19,395 nt of DNA from Circinella minor. Its lineage: Eukaryota; Mucoromycota; Mucoromycetes; Mucorales; Lichtheimiaceae. Position 1 is the stretch's first letter. The number at the start of each line of letters is the position of its first letter. The notes beneath the pieces were generated by a model. That model was not told where the DNA came from and ran no database searches. It was given only the letters and a program-made list of their open reading frames with translations. This document shows, piece after piece, positions 9,238 to 18,864 of the stretch. The DNA is taken from the NCBI GenBank assembly GCA_016758965.1, contig JAEPRB010000464.1, positions 1 to 19,395 on the forward strand, read 5' to 3'. The position numbers were made by a program, and so were the translations under genes.

Positions 9238-12200
9238 TTAAACCATATCATCTTCATTTTCAGCCATAGCCAACAGGGTCACGTCAGTGCCATTTTCATC
9301 TCCATAAAGTGTTAATTCAGCCGATGCTGATACGTCATGGTAAACACTGACATGACTACCTCTTTGTACATCGGAAAGACAACGATCAATAACACTTGGA
9401 ACGCCAGATAACGACTTCACCATATCACCATCCCATTTAACAGCATCATCTCTCCAACGTATCAGACATGCGACATCCCCCTCTGCTTTGTTTTCCTCTA
9501 CTGCTTTTACAATGGCACTGTTCAACTTTTGGATGCGATTATTGGATGCTTTTTTGACAAGCACTACCTCTCTCTTTAGATATTGGACAATATCATGGTT
9601 AGTTTTCTAATAATAAAGCTTATTATTGTATTAAAGTACTATTCAATTATATTACCTTCAATATATCCAGCTCCTCGATTGACCTGCAATAATCGTGGTA
9701 ATGGACCATACCGAGAGAGTAATCAACTCTTTCCCAATAGGAAGAGTTAATATTGTTGACTTCATCTAATGTTGGTGGTTCCATATTTGTTTCCTCACGA
9801 ATAAAAGATACCAGGTTGGAAAACGCCTTTTCTATTTCTTGATTGGAGCTAGAAATAGCACGCTTCATTTGCTTAACAAGAGCTTGATCTAATAGAGTGG
9901 GGGAAATATTAATCTATGTTACGTTTTAATTTCCAATTTCCAATTTCTAGCTTACTTCGAACTTCTCCATCCTTATTCAGCTGATCAATTAAAGTTTGTT
10001 TTCCTGCACAAGCACCATAAAGAACTAATAATAGTTTTTCATGTTTTTGATCGGTATTGGATACAGCAAAATTTTGGACTTTGTTTTCAATTTCGATCTT
10101 TCTAATAATCCACTTTTGTTCCAACTCATGGATTGTTATGTTTTTTTCTGCAAAACGTTCTTGAGCGGTGTTGATTTTTTTGATGGCTAGTTTCATTCTC
10201 CCAATAAGTGTTGTAGCTAATTCAACCAAAATAATGATCAGAAAGTATGCACGCTACGTATATTAACTAGAATCATGAAAAGTATGTATACCTATTGTTT
10301 TATTACGCCTATTTTTGAAGTACAGTAGAGCCATGGTCAACGTAAGTTGTCGATGTTCTGCTGACATGTGGCGTGTAACAGGGATATAAGATTTTAAAAC
10401 CGCCCAACAACGTTCTATCCATTTGCCGTCTGCTAATCCAAAGGATTTACGGAGGTAGTGGGGGTTATACCTAGTATATGTGATCAGAAAATGTAAGTGT
10501 TTAGTAGTCCCATATTTTCCAATGATATATATAATAATTTGTTCCCTTTTTCTTTTTATTATTGTCATCAGTATTTATTATCATAGTTCTCTTACTTTAG
10601 TTGACAGTCGATTGAATGCGAGTATGCATGGAATATCGATACGGCGCAGTTTCCATTCCAATCTTCAAATGTGTTTTTCATAGTTTTATGAAATACACAA
10701 CATACATTATAAAAAATATCGACGGTGCTGGTATTAAAATGTTTGAAGACTTCACCCATCACTGCAAGAGGATACTTGAATCTATCAAAAATATAAGAAC
10801 CGTATAACGTTAATTGATTAATTATTACTACACCATGTAGAGAGATTTAAACAACATATGATAAAACAAAGACATACTTTTCACCAGACTGGATTATACT
10901 TGCAAATGAGATTGGTGATCCATGTCTCGTACACATCGAACCAAAGAGACCAGTCTCCATAAAGTATTTACCACCAGCTATCGTGGATCGTCTAGGATTC
11001 AATGCTTTAAAAGAAGAGCAATCTTCAATGAAGGGCTGTTCATTATACTATTTACAATTAGAATTATTAGTTAAAGCTCTTTTTGGGACAATGTAATATA
11101 TCACTATTATTACCGATGATGTGTTTGTATTTTCATTTTCTTTTTTATATTTCCCGACATGCTCATTTGCAGAAAAAAATTCATTTGCGACAAGGTGGTC
11201 ACTTGGATGAATACCATAGCTTTTACCATGCACAGTTCTTTTATGCCCAAAAGTGGCATCCAAACATACGCTTGCCCTACCATCACTAGGAGTCTATTTA
11301 TATATAACTGGTTAATAATTATCTACAATATACAAGCTAAACTTTTTACATTTTCGATTGTTACCTTGGGACATGCAAGACATTTTTCTTCTTCAAGAGA
11401 GTACTTCTTTCGCATTCGTGCATCAACAGTCAAATTAATTTTGCAATATGCGATATATGCATCTGAAAAGTTGCGGTGCATACTTGCTGTTGCCTAATAT
11501 ATATTATATAAACATTTTATAATATCAGTATCAATGTAATGCGAAGCCCTAATATATCACTTATTAGCTTATTACCCTTTCATTTTGAAATGTTGAAATA
11601 AATTCAGCAAATCCCTCATACGAGATATTGCTGATTGGTTGAAGAATCTGAAATGCACGAAGCAATTGCAGATGGAATGCAATTTTAGGTTTTTCTGGCG
11701 AGCCAACAATAAACCCATGACGAAGCAGGACCGAAGCAGCATCATCATCTTTACAGTAATGAAAACTGTACTTCTCCATGTCTAAAATAATAGGTATGAA
11801 TTTAATGTTAATATTCTAGTAATGAGTTGGATACAAAAAAAAAAGCTTACTGCATAAGAAGACACATGTAATTTCTGTGCCGTTGTCTTTCTCAGAGCAA
11901 TTGCACAATCTAGGAATAGGAGTAATGGAAATCGCATTTCGTTGTGGCCTATTTCCAGCAAAAATATCATTATACTTCGGCGCGAGCTTATTTATAACAT
12001 TTTCCCACTCTTTCGACAAGTTGGTGCGCTTTTGCTGATAGCTGGGATTGTCTGTGATGAATTGTGGCGCAGATGGATGTGGCTGTTGTACCTGAGGAGT
12101 CGAATTCCCTATAGCCTCAGTTTCTTCTTCGGATTTGATCTTATTATTGGGTTGCTTATTGATTTTTTGTAGTCTTCGCTTCCCTTTTTTGCGCTCCTCG

Positions 12201-12289
12201 CTGCTGCGTGACATATATGCGCCAACCTGTGCGTTCTTTATCGCATCCTTAAATGTTCTTTTCTTATTGATATTGCCGTTTTTTTTCAT
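9238..12289 (-). CDS. KDZ-superfamily transposase with CxC cysteine cluster, 783 aa
   Basis: KDZ (Kyakuja-Dileera-Zisupton) proteins are fungal DDE-type DNA transposases. Ten exons join with no stop or frameshift: 12289-11851, 11781-11576, 11493-11365, 11293-11114, 11047-10878, 10781-10596, 10470-10292, 10216-9956, 9888-9656 and 9606-9238. Introns are 49-125 bp. The basic N-terminus (residues 1-60) is followed by the cysteine cluster at about 129-156 (CNCSEKDN, CVFLC, FHYC) and the HGFIVGSPEKP block. Then come CLACP (about 253-257), the first catalytic Asp in VCLDATFGHKR (D270), ETGLFGSMCTRHGSPISF, FYNVCCVF (398-405), FHAYSHSIDCQ, and FGLADGKWIERCW (447-459). Residues 498-783 are a helical, charged C-terminal region. 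In the family as I remember it, FYN reads YD and DGK reads DGE; here N400 (codon 10708-10706) and K453 (codon 10424-10422) replace acidic residues, so the enzyme is probably inactive although the gene is intact. Family call strong; inactivation inferred. Confidence 0.88.
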
Positions 12290-12424
12290 GATATCTTTTT
12301 AATATGAAATGGTAGTTTTTGTAAATTTTGAGTTGGAGGTACGTAAAGTAAATACAAGTAGTAAAAGTTAGAAAGAAGGAATTAAAAATGACAATCTATC
12401 TATTCCCAAAATAAATGATTACTC

Positions 12425-12431
12425 TTTTATA
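12425..12431 (-). promoter_or_regulatory. Candidate TATA box for the KDZ gene
   Basis: On the minus strand GGTATAAAAGAG reads toward the KDZ start codon, about 136 bp upstream of the ATG at 12289. The match to the TATAAAA consensus is exact, but such words are expected by chance in this AT-rich DNA, so support is positional only. Confidence 0.35.
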
Positions 12432-14580
12432 CCTTTTTTAAACTATGTGACTATTTTACTTCTTCCGATCATGGCTAAACCATATTCTATAAGAATAGAT
12501 GACAAACCTTTTTATATTGATTATTATTACTATCAACTCTAAATCATGCTCTGAAACCATGTATAAACAGTTGTTATTATTCCTCTCTTCTCTTTGGTGT
12601 TCCTTTTTTATCGGATTATTAATAAGGACGAATCAAAATAAATTATAATGCAATTAGTTTTACCTTTTATAATTGACGGGGTTATATTTAACCGCCTATA
12701 CTATACATACTTATATTGTACTATGGTGGCTCGCCACACGAATATCATTTTCAGAAATAGAAAAGTTCTGAAGAACATTTTAATGCCTTTATATTATGTA
12801 GCACATCATATACACATACGAGATAGCAAAAATTTATACTTGTTTTACTTGTTCTTATTGATAGAATATACATATACATACAGTGCATTTGTGTGTGATT
12901 AAATAAATGCCACAAACCCTATTAAAAGAGAATAATTGTTAATATGATCAATTCAATAGTCACAATTATTTCTAACTATTTCCCTTTACTACATTGAAAG
13001 AGTTACTTTTTACATAGATACATACAATACTTCTTAGTGTGTATTGCTATATATGATAGCTAAAAATCAAAACATGTGTCACTATAGAATAATGTAATTA
13101 CAAAAGTAAAGTGAAAAAAATCATCAAGTTTATTCAAAAGCACCAAAAGAGAGGTTTAGTAACAAATTTGTATATACATTATCCAAATAAATAAACTGTT
13201 GTATTATAATATCAGTCTTTTATATTTGTGATTGTTTATTCATAGTTTTTGTAACATAATAATATATTACTGTATAAAAGCTTATATCATAATACGGGAA
13301 AAAGAAATTATTATCCATTCCTATATCAATGCAAAATATAGTCATTATTGTGCTTAGAATACAATCAACTCATTTATATAAGTATTAAGTATACAATTAT
13401 AAATTTTTCAACTATTTTGTTCCAGCCAGAATATCTTTCTTTTGCTATACTATAGATAACAGATATAGAAAGTTTTGTACCTAGTAATAAGCATACCAAA
13501 CATACAGGAGAAGTGTACCTACAAACTTTTATTTACATTTAATATACAAAATAAATATAATTCTTGGTTTATATATTATTATTTGATTTATTATTTTTAC
13601 TGATAAGTCTATATAATGAGCTATATATTTTTTAAACTCTTTTTAGTATATATTTGAGAGTATTTAACGACCTGTATTTATAATACTACTTTGAAAATTT
13701 ATTATCGAATGCTGAGATATTTATGAGTAAGTATTAATATAAAAATGAGGTAAGAATAGAAATGATAACGAAAATAAGTTTTGTGATAACCTTTCAGGTG
13801 TTCTATTATATGAAAAATAATATGATGATAAAAAATAAAAAGCTAATTATTTCTATTACGTACAAGTACGTTTTATGTATTTTCCTGCGCGCATTTGTAG
13901 ATGATATTACATTATATTGAATTGTATATTATATGGTTATGAATAAATAAAGTGTTTGTAGGATTGACGTGTACTGTACGACAAATAAAAACAATATAAA
14001 AGTACACAATCAACTTATTTACTTTTATATATACTATATTATAAATTAACTTTACTGCATACTGTATCATAGCAGTTTTGTCTTATTCGACAGCAGTTTA
14101 CAATGTAGTAGAAATATATAAAGGTAATGTTAATTATTGTTAGTTTAAAATTAATAAGATCCATGCTGTCTTACTTTTTAAGAGGATTATCTAATGTTAA
14201 TAGGATTACAGTTGGTTTTTCATGTTCTTTTATTTACATTATGACAGCTTTAAAAAATTAAGCAAAATTTTATTATTTACTATATCAACTAGTCAAGAAA
14301 ATAAATAAATCATTTCATCTGTGCAAAGAAGTACAAGGCATGTTTATCTTCCGTAACGAAATACTTATAACCCCCTAAATTATCAATCTTTTACAACTTG
14401 TGGGTTATTTTTTTCCTTTATAAAGAGTGTTAATTAGAGATTGTTTTTTTTAACTTTTGTATACGTAGCAAAAAACAAGTTATTTAATTGTAGTAGAATA
14501 TTTAAAAAAACTTTTAGGTAATTTGATTGTATTCTAAGTACAGTAATGAAATTTTTCTCGTATTTATATGACTATAGATC
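12432..14580. other. Long AT-rich gene-free region
   Basis: About 2.1 kb with no frame I can support. The longest open frame (12648-12902, +) is rich in Tyr, Leu and Ile from AT-rich codons and looks random. A perfect 12-bp palindrome, GTGGCTCGCCAC, lies near 12725-12736. No terminal inverted repeat matching the region left of the KDZ gene was found, so the outer border of the KDZ element is not placed. Confidence 0.5.
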
Positions 14581-14614
14581 ATAATTTCTTTCTCACTATC
14601 CAATCCGTCATGTG

Positions 14615-14815
14615 GATCGATCCACGTCACCGAAATGAATAGTAGATCTTTTAATGCTATGTGTTTTCCATCACGGATAACATTCAAAGTTGTCAAAACA
14701 ACAATATTGAACTAATCCATTGTTTATTTCATAAAAAGAGAAGAATAGTTATTAAAAAAAGGAATCTACATCAAAATAAATAAATTGAAGTCGATCCATT
14801 ACCAAATCTATCACG
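14615..14815 (+). repeat. Isolated left copy of the 205-bp satellite unit
   Basis: The copy starts with GATCGATCCACGTCACCGAA and runs through the landmarks of the array at 16070-16682 in the same order and orientation: TTTTCCATCACGGATAACAT, TCCATTGTTTATTTCAT, TTATTAAAAAAAGGAAT and a final TATCACG. It is more diverged than the right-hand units. It ends exactly where the foldback element begins, so the array was contiguous before that insertion. Confidence 0.8.
14811..14815 (+). repeat. Probable left target-site duplication TCACG
   Basis: TCACG occurs once per satellite unit (in TCACGAGGATCGATCC). Here it abuts the left end of the foldback element, and another copy at 16063-16067 abuts the right end, where the satellite resumes. 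Because an uninterrupted unit has only one TCACG at this place, two copies fit a 5-bp target duplication. Confidence 0.55.
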
Positions 14816-14827
14816 TGGGCATGCCCT

Positions 14828-15215
14828 CATGTCCATCCTTGAATTTGACAGGTGGCTTGGTAAAAAAAATTATAAAGAGCGGAAAAATAAAAGAATAATT
14901 TTTTTTTCTTTCATCTTAACCATAACTATGTACATCGACAATCACTTGCAACTCCAAAGAATATATATACAAAACCATCAAAAAATATATTAAAAACCAC
15001 ACACAAAAAAATAGACTGAGAGAAGGATCTGGATGTAAAACTTATAGGTAAAGAAATGGTTTTTTTATTTAGGTTTTTAAAATGACGAATATTGGTTCTA
15101 CAATAAAAAAGCATATTCAAGGTAAATATATGAAGGAGATGACTTATTTCGTTATGGTATATAACGTAATGTAAGCAAGAGTGTGCAGAAAAGAAGGGAT
15201 CAAAATGAAGCATAA
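14828..15215 (+). repeat. Left arm of foldback element
   Basis: The arm begins at CATGTCC (14828) and is the imperfect reverse complement of 16060 down to about 15650. The best-conserved core (about 15050-15140, containing GGTTTTTTTATTTAGG and GAATATTGGTTCTACAAT) has only a few mismatches to the other arm. Similarity fades after about 15160, so the inner boundary is approximate. Confidence 0.75.
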
Positions 15216-15649
15216 ATGGTAAATAAATGGACATTACAAATGTAGCTGTGAAAAAATTGGCAGTAAAGAAAAAAGAAAAGTTTGATATACATACAAAACA
15301 CATAATATGCGTGTATGTATACATTCTATATTGAATATTATTTTATACAAATAAAATCATATATATTGATCCATTTGATCCAGACTGAATGATATGTATT
15401 TTGTTTTTATTATTTTATTTTTTTTTGTGCTTGAATTATATGTAAGAAAAAATAAATTTACATTAATTTAACAGGTTACTGTAAATTATTACCAAAACCT
15501 TCTAATCTTGTTTCGAGGTGACATTACTGCTGATACTGCTGTTGTTGTAAGTAAAGAAAAGATAAAACAATCAACTACCTATATCTAAAAAAAGCAACAA
15601 CTTTTTGGTAAGTATACAAAAAGTATATGTTCTTTTAAATCCAAGTTCC

Positions 15650-16060
15650 AATTTGAATGCCCCCTTTTTTTTCTGGTACACTCCCCTTTACATTATACCA
15701 TAAAAAATAAGTCGCCCCCTTCATATATTTACCTTGAATATGCATTTTTATTGTAGAACCAATATTCATCATTTTAAAAACCTAAATAAAAAAACCATTT
15801 CTTTTACCTGTAATTTTTAACATCTGGATCGTTCTCTTTGTTTATTCTCTAAAACCCTAAGCAGAGTTATCTGTTATTTTTGTTTGTGGTTTCTAATACA
15901 TTTATTGATGTTTTTATATATACATTCGCTTGCGTTCCTGGTGTTTAACTTGATGCAGATGGTTATGGTTAAGATGAAAGAAAATTTTTTTCGTTCTTTT
16001 ATTGTTCCGCTCTTTATAAATTTTTCTACCAAGCCACCTGTCAAATCCAGCAAGGTCATG
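15650..16060 (-). repeat. Right arm of foldback element
   Basis: Reverse-complement partner of the left arm; the outer end is GGTCATG at 16054-16060. It includes AGCCACCTGTCAAATCC and ATTGTAGAACCAATATTCAT. It is slightly longer than the left arm because of small insertions. The inner boundary is approximate. Confidence 0.75.
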
Positions 16061-16062
16061 CG

Positions 16063-16067
16063 TCACG
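16063..16067 (+). repeat. Probable right target-site duplication TCACG
   Basis: This TCACG directly follows the right end of the foldback element and leads into the satellite sequence GAAGATCGATCC. It pairs with TCACG at 14811-14815. Confidence 0.55.
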
Positions 16068-16069
16068 AA

Positions 16070-16682
16070 GATCGATCCATGTCACCGAAATGAATAGTGA
16101 TATTTTAATCCAATATCCTTTTTATCACAAATAACATTCGAAATCATCAAAACAGCAGTAACAATTTAATCCATTGTCTATTTTATCAGAAGAGAAGGAT
16201 GTTTATTAAAAAAAGTAAGGAATACTTATGCAAAAACTAAAGTAAAGTCGATCCACTATCAAATCTGTCACGAGGATCGATCCACGTCACCGAAATGAAT
16301 AGTGATATTTTAACCCAATATCCTTTTTATCACAAATAACATTCGAAATCATCAAAACAGCAGTAACAATTTAATCCATTGTTTATTTTATCAAAAGAGA
16401 AGGATGTTTATTAAAAAAAGTAAGGAATACTTATGCAAAAACTAAAAGTAAAGTTGATCTACTATCAAATCCATCACGAGGATCGATCCACGTCACCGAA
16501 ATGAATAGTGATATTTCAATCCAATATTCTTTTAGTCATGAATAACGTTTATTGTCTATTTTATTAAGAGAGAAGGACATTATTGAAAAAAAAGAGGAAT
16601 ATACATACAAAAACTAAAAGTAAATTCGATCTACTATCAAACCCATCACGAGGATCGATCTACGTCACCGAAACGGCATGGT
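16070..16682 (+). repeat. Satellite array of about 205 bp, four units
   Basis: Units start at 16070, 16275, 16481 and 16653, each with GATCGATC(C/T)A(C/T)GTCACCGAAA. Periods are 205, 206 and 172 bp; the third unit lost about 34 bp and the fourth is cut off after about 30 bp. Units 1 and 2 differ by eight substitutions and one single-base indel by my count; unit 3 is more diverged. Each junction carries the 10-bp palindrome GGATCGATCC. With the left copy at 14615 the array had at least five units. Short open frames here follow the repeat and are not genes. Confidence 0.9.
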
Positions 16683-17023
16683 GATCCAACCAGTTTTTAA
16701 ATCGCATTTGTTAGATTTATTCGTTGTTCGGTTTCTCATAGTAATGTAGCCTTTCATTGTTTTATCACTTTTTCTTCGGTTTGTTGGCTGTCTATTAAGC
16801 TACGAGTACAATGTTTTTATGTATAGATTGAAAAGACCACTACACTTGACCTTTTACCTCACAACAGGATATAGCATGATACAATATTTTGAATCACTCC
16901 TTTTATATAACTCAATATAGAAGATAAGAAACACTATACCTGTTAAAGATCCACTTAAGAAGTAATTGAGGGCCAAATGTCCTTATCTATAAACAATAGT
17001 AGATGTTATCCATAATTATTTTA
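16683..17023. other. Gene-free stretch after the satellite
   Basis: AT-rich unique sequence between the end of the satellite and the first minus-strand coding relic. I see no repeat, coding frame or RNA structure worth reporting. Confidence 0.4.
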
Positions 17024-17457
17024 TTAAGTCATCATGGTAATCCCAGATTCTTTTTTAATTAATTCTGTCTTCTTCGTTATCTTCGTCTTCTTCAATAAAT
17101 CATCCTCTTCTTCTCTTTCTTTTAATACCTCATTAATTTCTGCACCAAGTAGTTCGTTCAGATTCTGCATTTATGAGCCAATGCCCATGTAACTTTCGGC
17201 GCTTTCATCATCTAAGGTAGGGCGCAGTATGTCAAATTGCATAGTTATCCAAGTATCAAACTGAAAATCTCGCATCATACATGATAATGAACTCTTTTAC
17301 AGAACCATATTGGCGCATATATGATTTTTTTTGTCTCCAGTATTCATTTTGTTCTTTTATCTTTATCTTTCGTATTTACATCAATTTTATCTGATCCTTC
17401 AGTAATTGTCATGCGGGGTGTATTGCTTACCATATCGAGTTTCATTTTCGGTTTCAT
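17024..17457 (-). pseudogene. Decayed coding relic with acidic coiled-coil C-terminus
   Basis: A coding-like stretch reads on the minus strand from an ATG at 17457 (MKPKMKLDMVSNTPRMTITE) to a TAA at 17026-17024. It needs at least one frame change near 17345 and passes in-frame stops, including TAA at 17173-17171. The best part is MMRDFQFDTWITMQFDIL and RPTLDDESAESYMGIGS, then a charged coil, EINEVLKEREEEDDLLKK. The layout (short polar N-terminus, a DTWIT / NTWIN-like segment, then a coiled coil) loosely parallels exon 1 of the gene at 3389-4715, which may mean a related family; the similarity is weak. I cannot name it. Confidence 0.4.
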
Positions 17458-17499
17458 GTTATAAAAAGAAATTACATATATGTTTTAAAAGTATAGTTA

Positions 17500-17735
17500 T
17501 CAAAATGCATCATCCTTTATACTTGGCAATAATTCACTCCATGATAGATGTTCTTGAAAGCAGTCAATTGATTCTAGAAGCTGTCAGGTTTTCCAGTGCA
17601 CTTGCGTGAAATTGCTGTCTGATTTGTCAACGAGCTTAATATAACCATATACTGCTCCTTTAATACCAAGGAAAGCCATAATCTTTGGCATATAGTAGTA
17701 GCAGCAAGCTTAAGCAGTACATTTTTCTGTCTTTA
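17500..17735 (-). pseudogene. Short coding relic with two in-frame stops
   Basis: On the minus strand one frame reads CTA*ACCYYYMPKIMAFLG, then GAVYGYIKLVDKSDSNFTQ, VHWKT*QLLESIDCFQEH and LSWSELLPSIKDDAF to a TGA at 17502-17500. Internal stops are TAA (17712-17710) and TGA (17586-17584). Residue composition is protein-like and less AT-driven than neighbouring frames, which is the main support. It lies just upstream, on the same strand, of the relic at 17024-17457 and may be part of the same dead gene cluster. Family unknown. Confidence 0.35.
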
Positions 17736-18634
17736 TAAAATAAGTTTTTAAGATCAATTTACCGGCTCACTGTTCATCAAACTAAAATTGTTATCGTTAG
17801 GTTAAATCAACTGCTTATTATGTTTTCTTTGTTCTCTTCTGTATCCTGAATCTTTTGTATCTTTATAACTGAAATATTTATATCAACTACTTGACATTCA
17901 TAATGATATTATACCTTTAATGGAACATAATTAAATTTGAGATATTAATACATCTTTGAGTTATAGATAGTAGGCGTAATTGCAAGAAAAAAAATTCAAC
18001 AATGAAAATAGTATGTTCTTGTAAAAGTATGATATCTTTTTCTATTAGTAACGTCAATTATTATTTATATGGTTGTGCCTTTATATGTAGCTTTTGATGC
18101 CTCTATAGACAAGTATATATAATATATACTATACACATTGTAGCAAATGTAAATGAGTTAGTGATTGTAAACATAACTTTATTGAATAAATTTATGGAAT
18201 CTCTTCAATAATTAAAATAGAGCTATATAATTCAGTAAGAGGTAACTATATTTATATTACTATGAAAAGAAGAAATTAGCATCATACCAATAAATGTATA
18301 CTAGCTATCAATACTGGTTTATAGACCATGTCTAACCTGGATAATGCTTCTCTGGTTATACGAATACCCAGTATTGTATGTATTATATCTAATCAAATTA
18401 TAAATTTAATAAAATATAATACATACACAAACTTTCAATTTCTTAAATAATATATTAGTTAGTTTTTTAATATATTTGACGTTATTGATATGTTAATTAG
18501 CAAGTAACTAGAAGGAATTATATAAATAAAGTCTACGTACCATTGTTTTAATACTGATCTGGTTGGTAGTTGAGGCGCTATTATAATATATTAATGATAT
18601 ATAGTAATAGATGAGAAAGGTTGAATAAAGAGTA
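17736..18634. other. Gene-free AT-rich stretch left of the PIF/Harbinger element
   Basis: No supported gene. One perfect 9-bp inverted repeat, CAATACTGG (18309-18317) with CCAGTATTG (18368-18376), encloses about 50 bp and could be a tiny foldback or chance. The rest is simple AT-rich sequence with short ATAT runs. Confidence 0.4.
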
Positions 18635-18637
18635 TAA

Positions 18638-18716
18638 GGGCAACCCCAGCAGCGGTGGTAAAATACATTTTTTGTAAAATAGAACCTGCAATGTATCTCC
18701 AGCAGCGGTTGTAAAT
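18638..18716 (+). repeat. Putative terminal repeat with duplicated CCAGCAGCGG block
   Basis: CCAGCAGCGGTGGTAAA (18645-18661) recurs as CCAGCAGCGGTTGTAAA (18699-18715), 54 bp apart in direct orientation. The outer copy is part of the element's presumed terminal repeat, the inner a subterminal copy. Repeated subterminal motifs are usual binding sites for transposase or its Myb-like partner, here by inference only. Confidence 0.65.
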
Positions 18717-18864
18717 GGGGTGGCAAAATAGATCGGTTGGAAAAAAAATGATAATCGTTTGTAAATTGCATACCCACACTCAGGGGAGGCAAAAAATTTT
18801 TCTCCTTCTTTTACTTAAACCTTATTGTTTTATTAAAGTTTATTTTACTACCATTGATAATATC

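Larger units (their letters stand above)
14816..16062. mobile_element. Foldback-type non-autonomous element inserted in satellite array
   Basis: The element is about 1.25 kb, with long imperfect inverted arms (14828-15215 and 15650-16060) around a central AT-rich stretch of about 430 bp. It interrupts the 205-bp satellite and is flanked by TCACG on both sides. Strongly matching arm segments include TTTGACAGGTGGCTTGG (left, 14844-14860) against CCAAGCCACCTGTCAAA (right), and GGTTTTTTTATTTAGG against CCTAAATAAAAAAACC. Open frames inside (14926-15324 -, 15874-16059 -) are low-complexity by-products of the arms. No transposase is encoded, so it would depend on an enzyme supplied elsewhere. The superfamily is undetermined. 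Confidence 0.75.

Noticed and set aside
12648..12902. 84-residue open frame in the AT-rich spacer
   Set aside because: Composition follows AT-rich codons, with no motif, splice context or neighbour support.
14926..15324. 132-residue open frame inside the foldback element
   Set aside because: It is Phe/Tyr/Ile-rich, low in complexity and overlaps an inverted arm; nothing suggests a protein family.
18309..18376. Small inverted repeat CAATACTGG / CCAGTATTG as a miniature transposon
   Set aside because: Arms are only 9 bp, with no target duplication or second copy seen; chance is likely.
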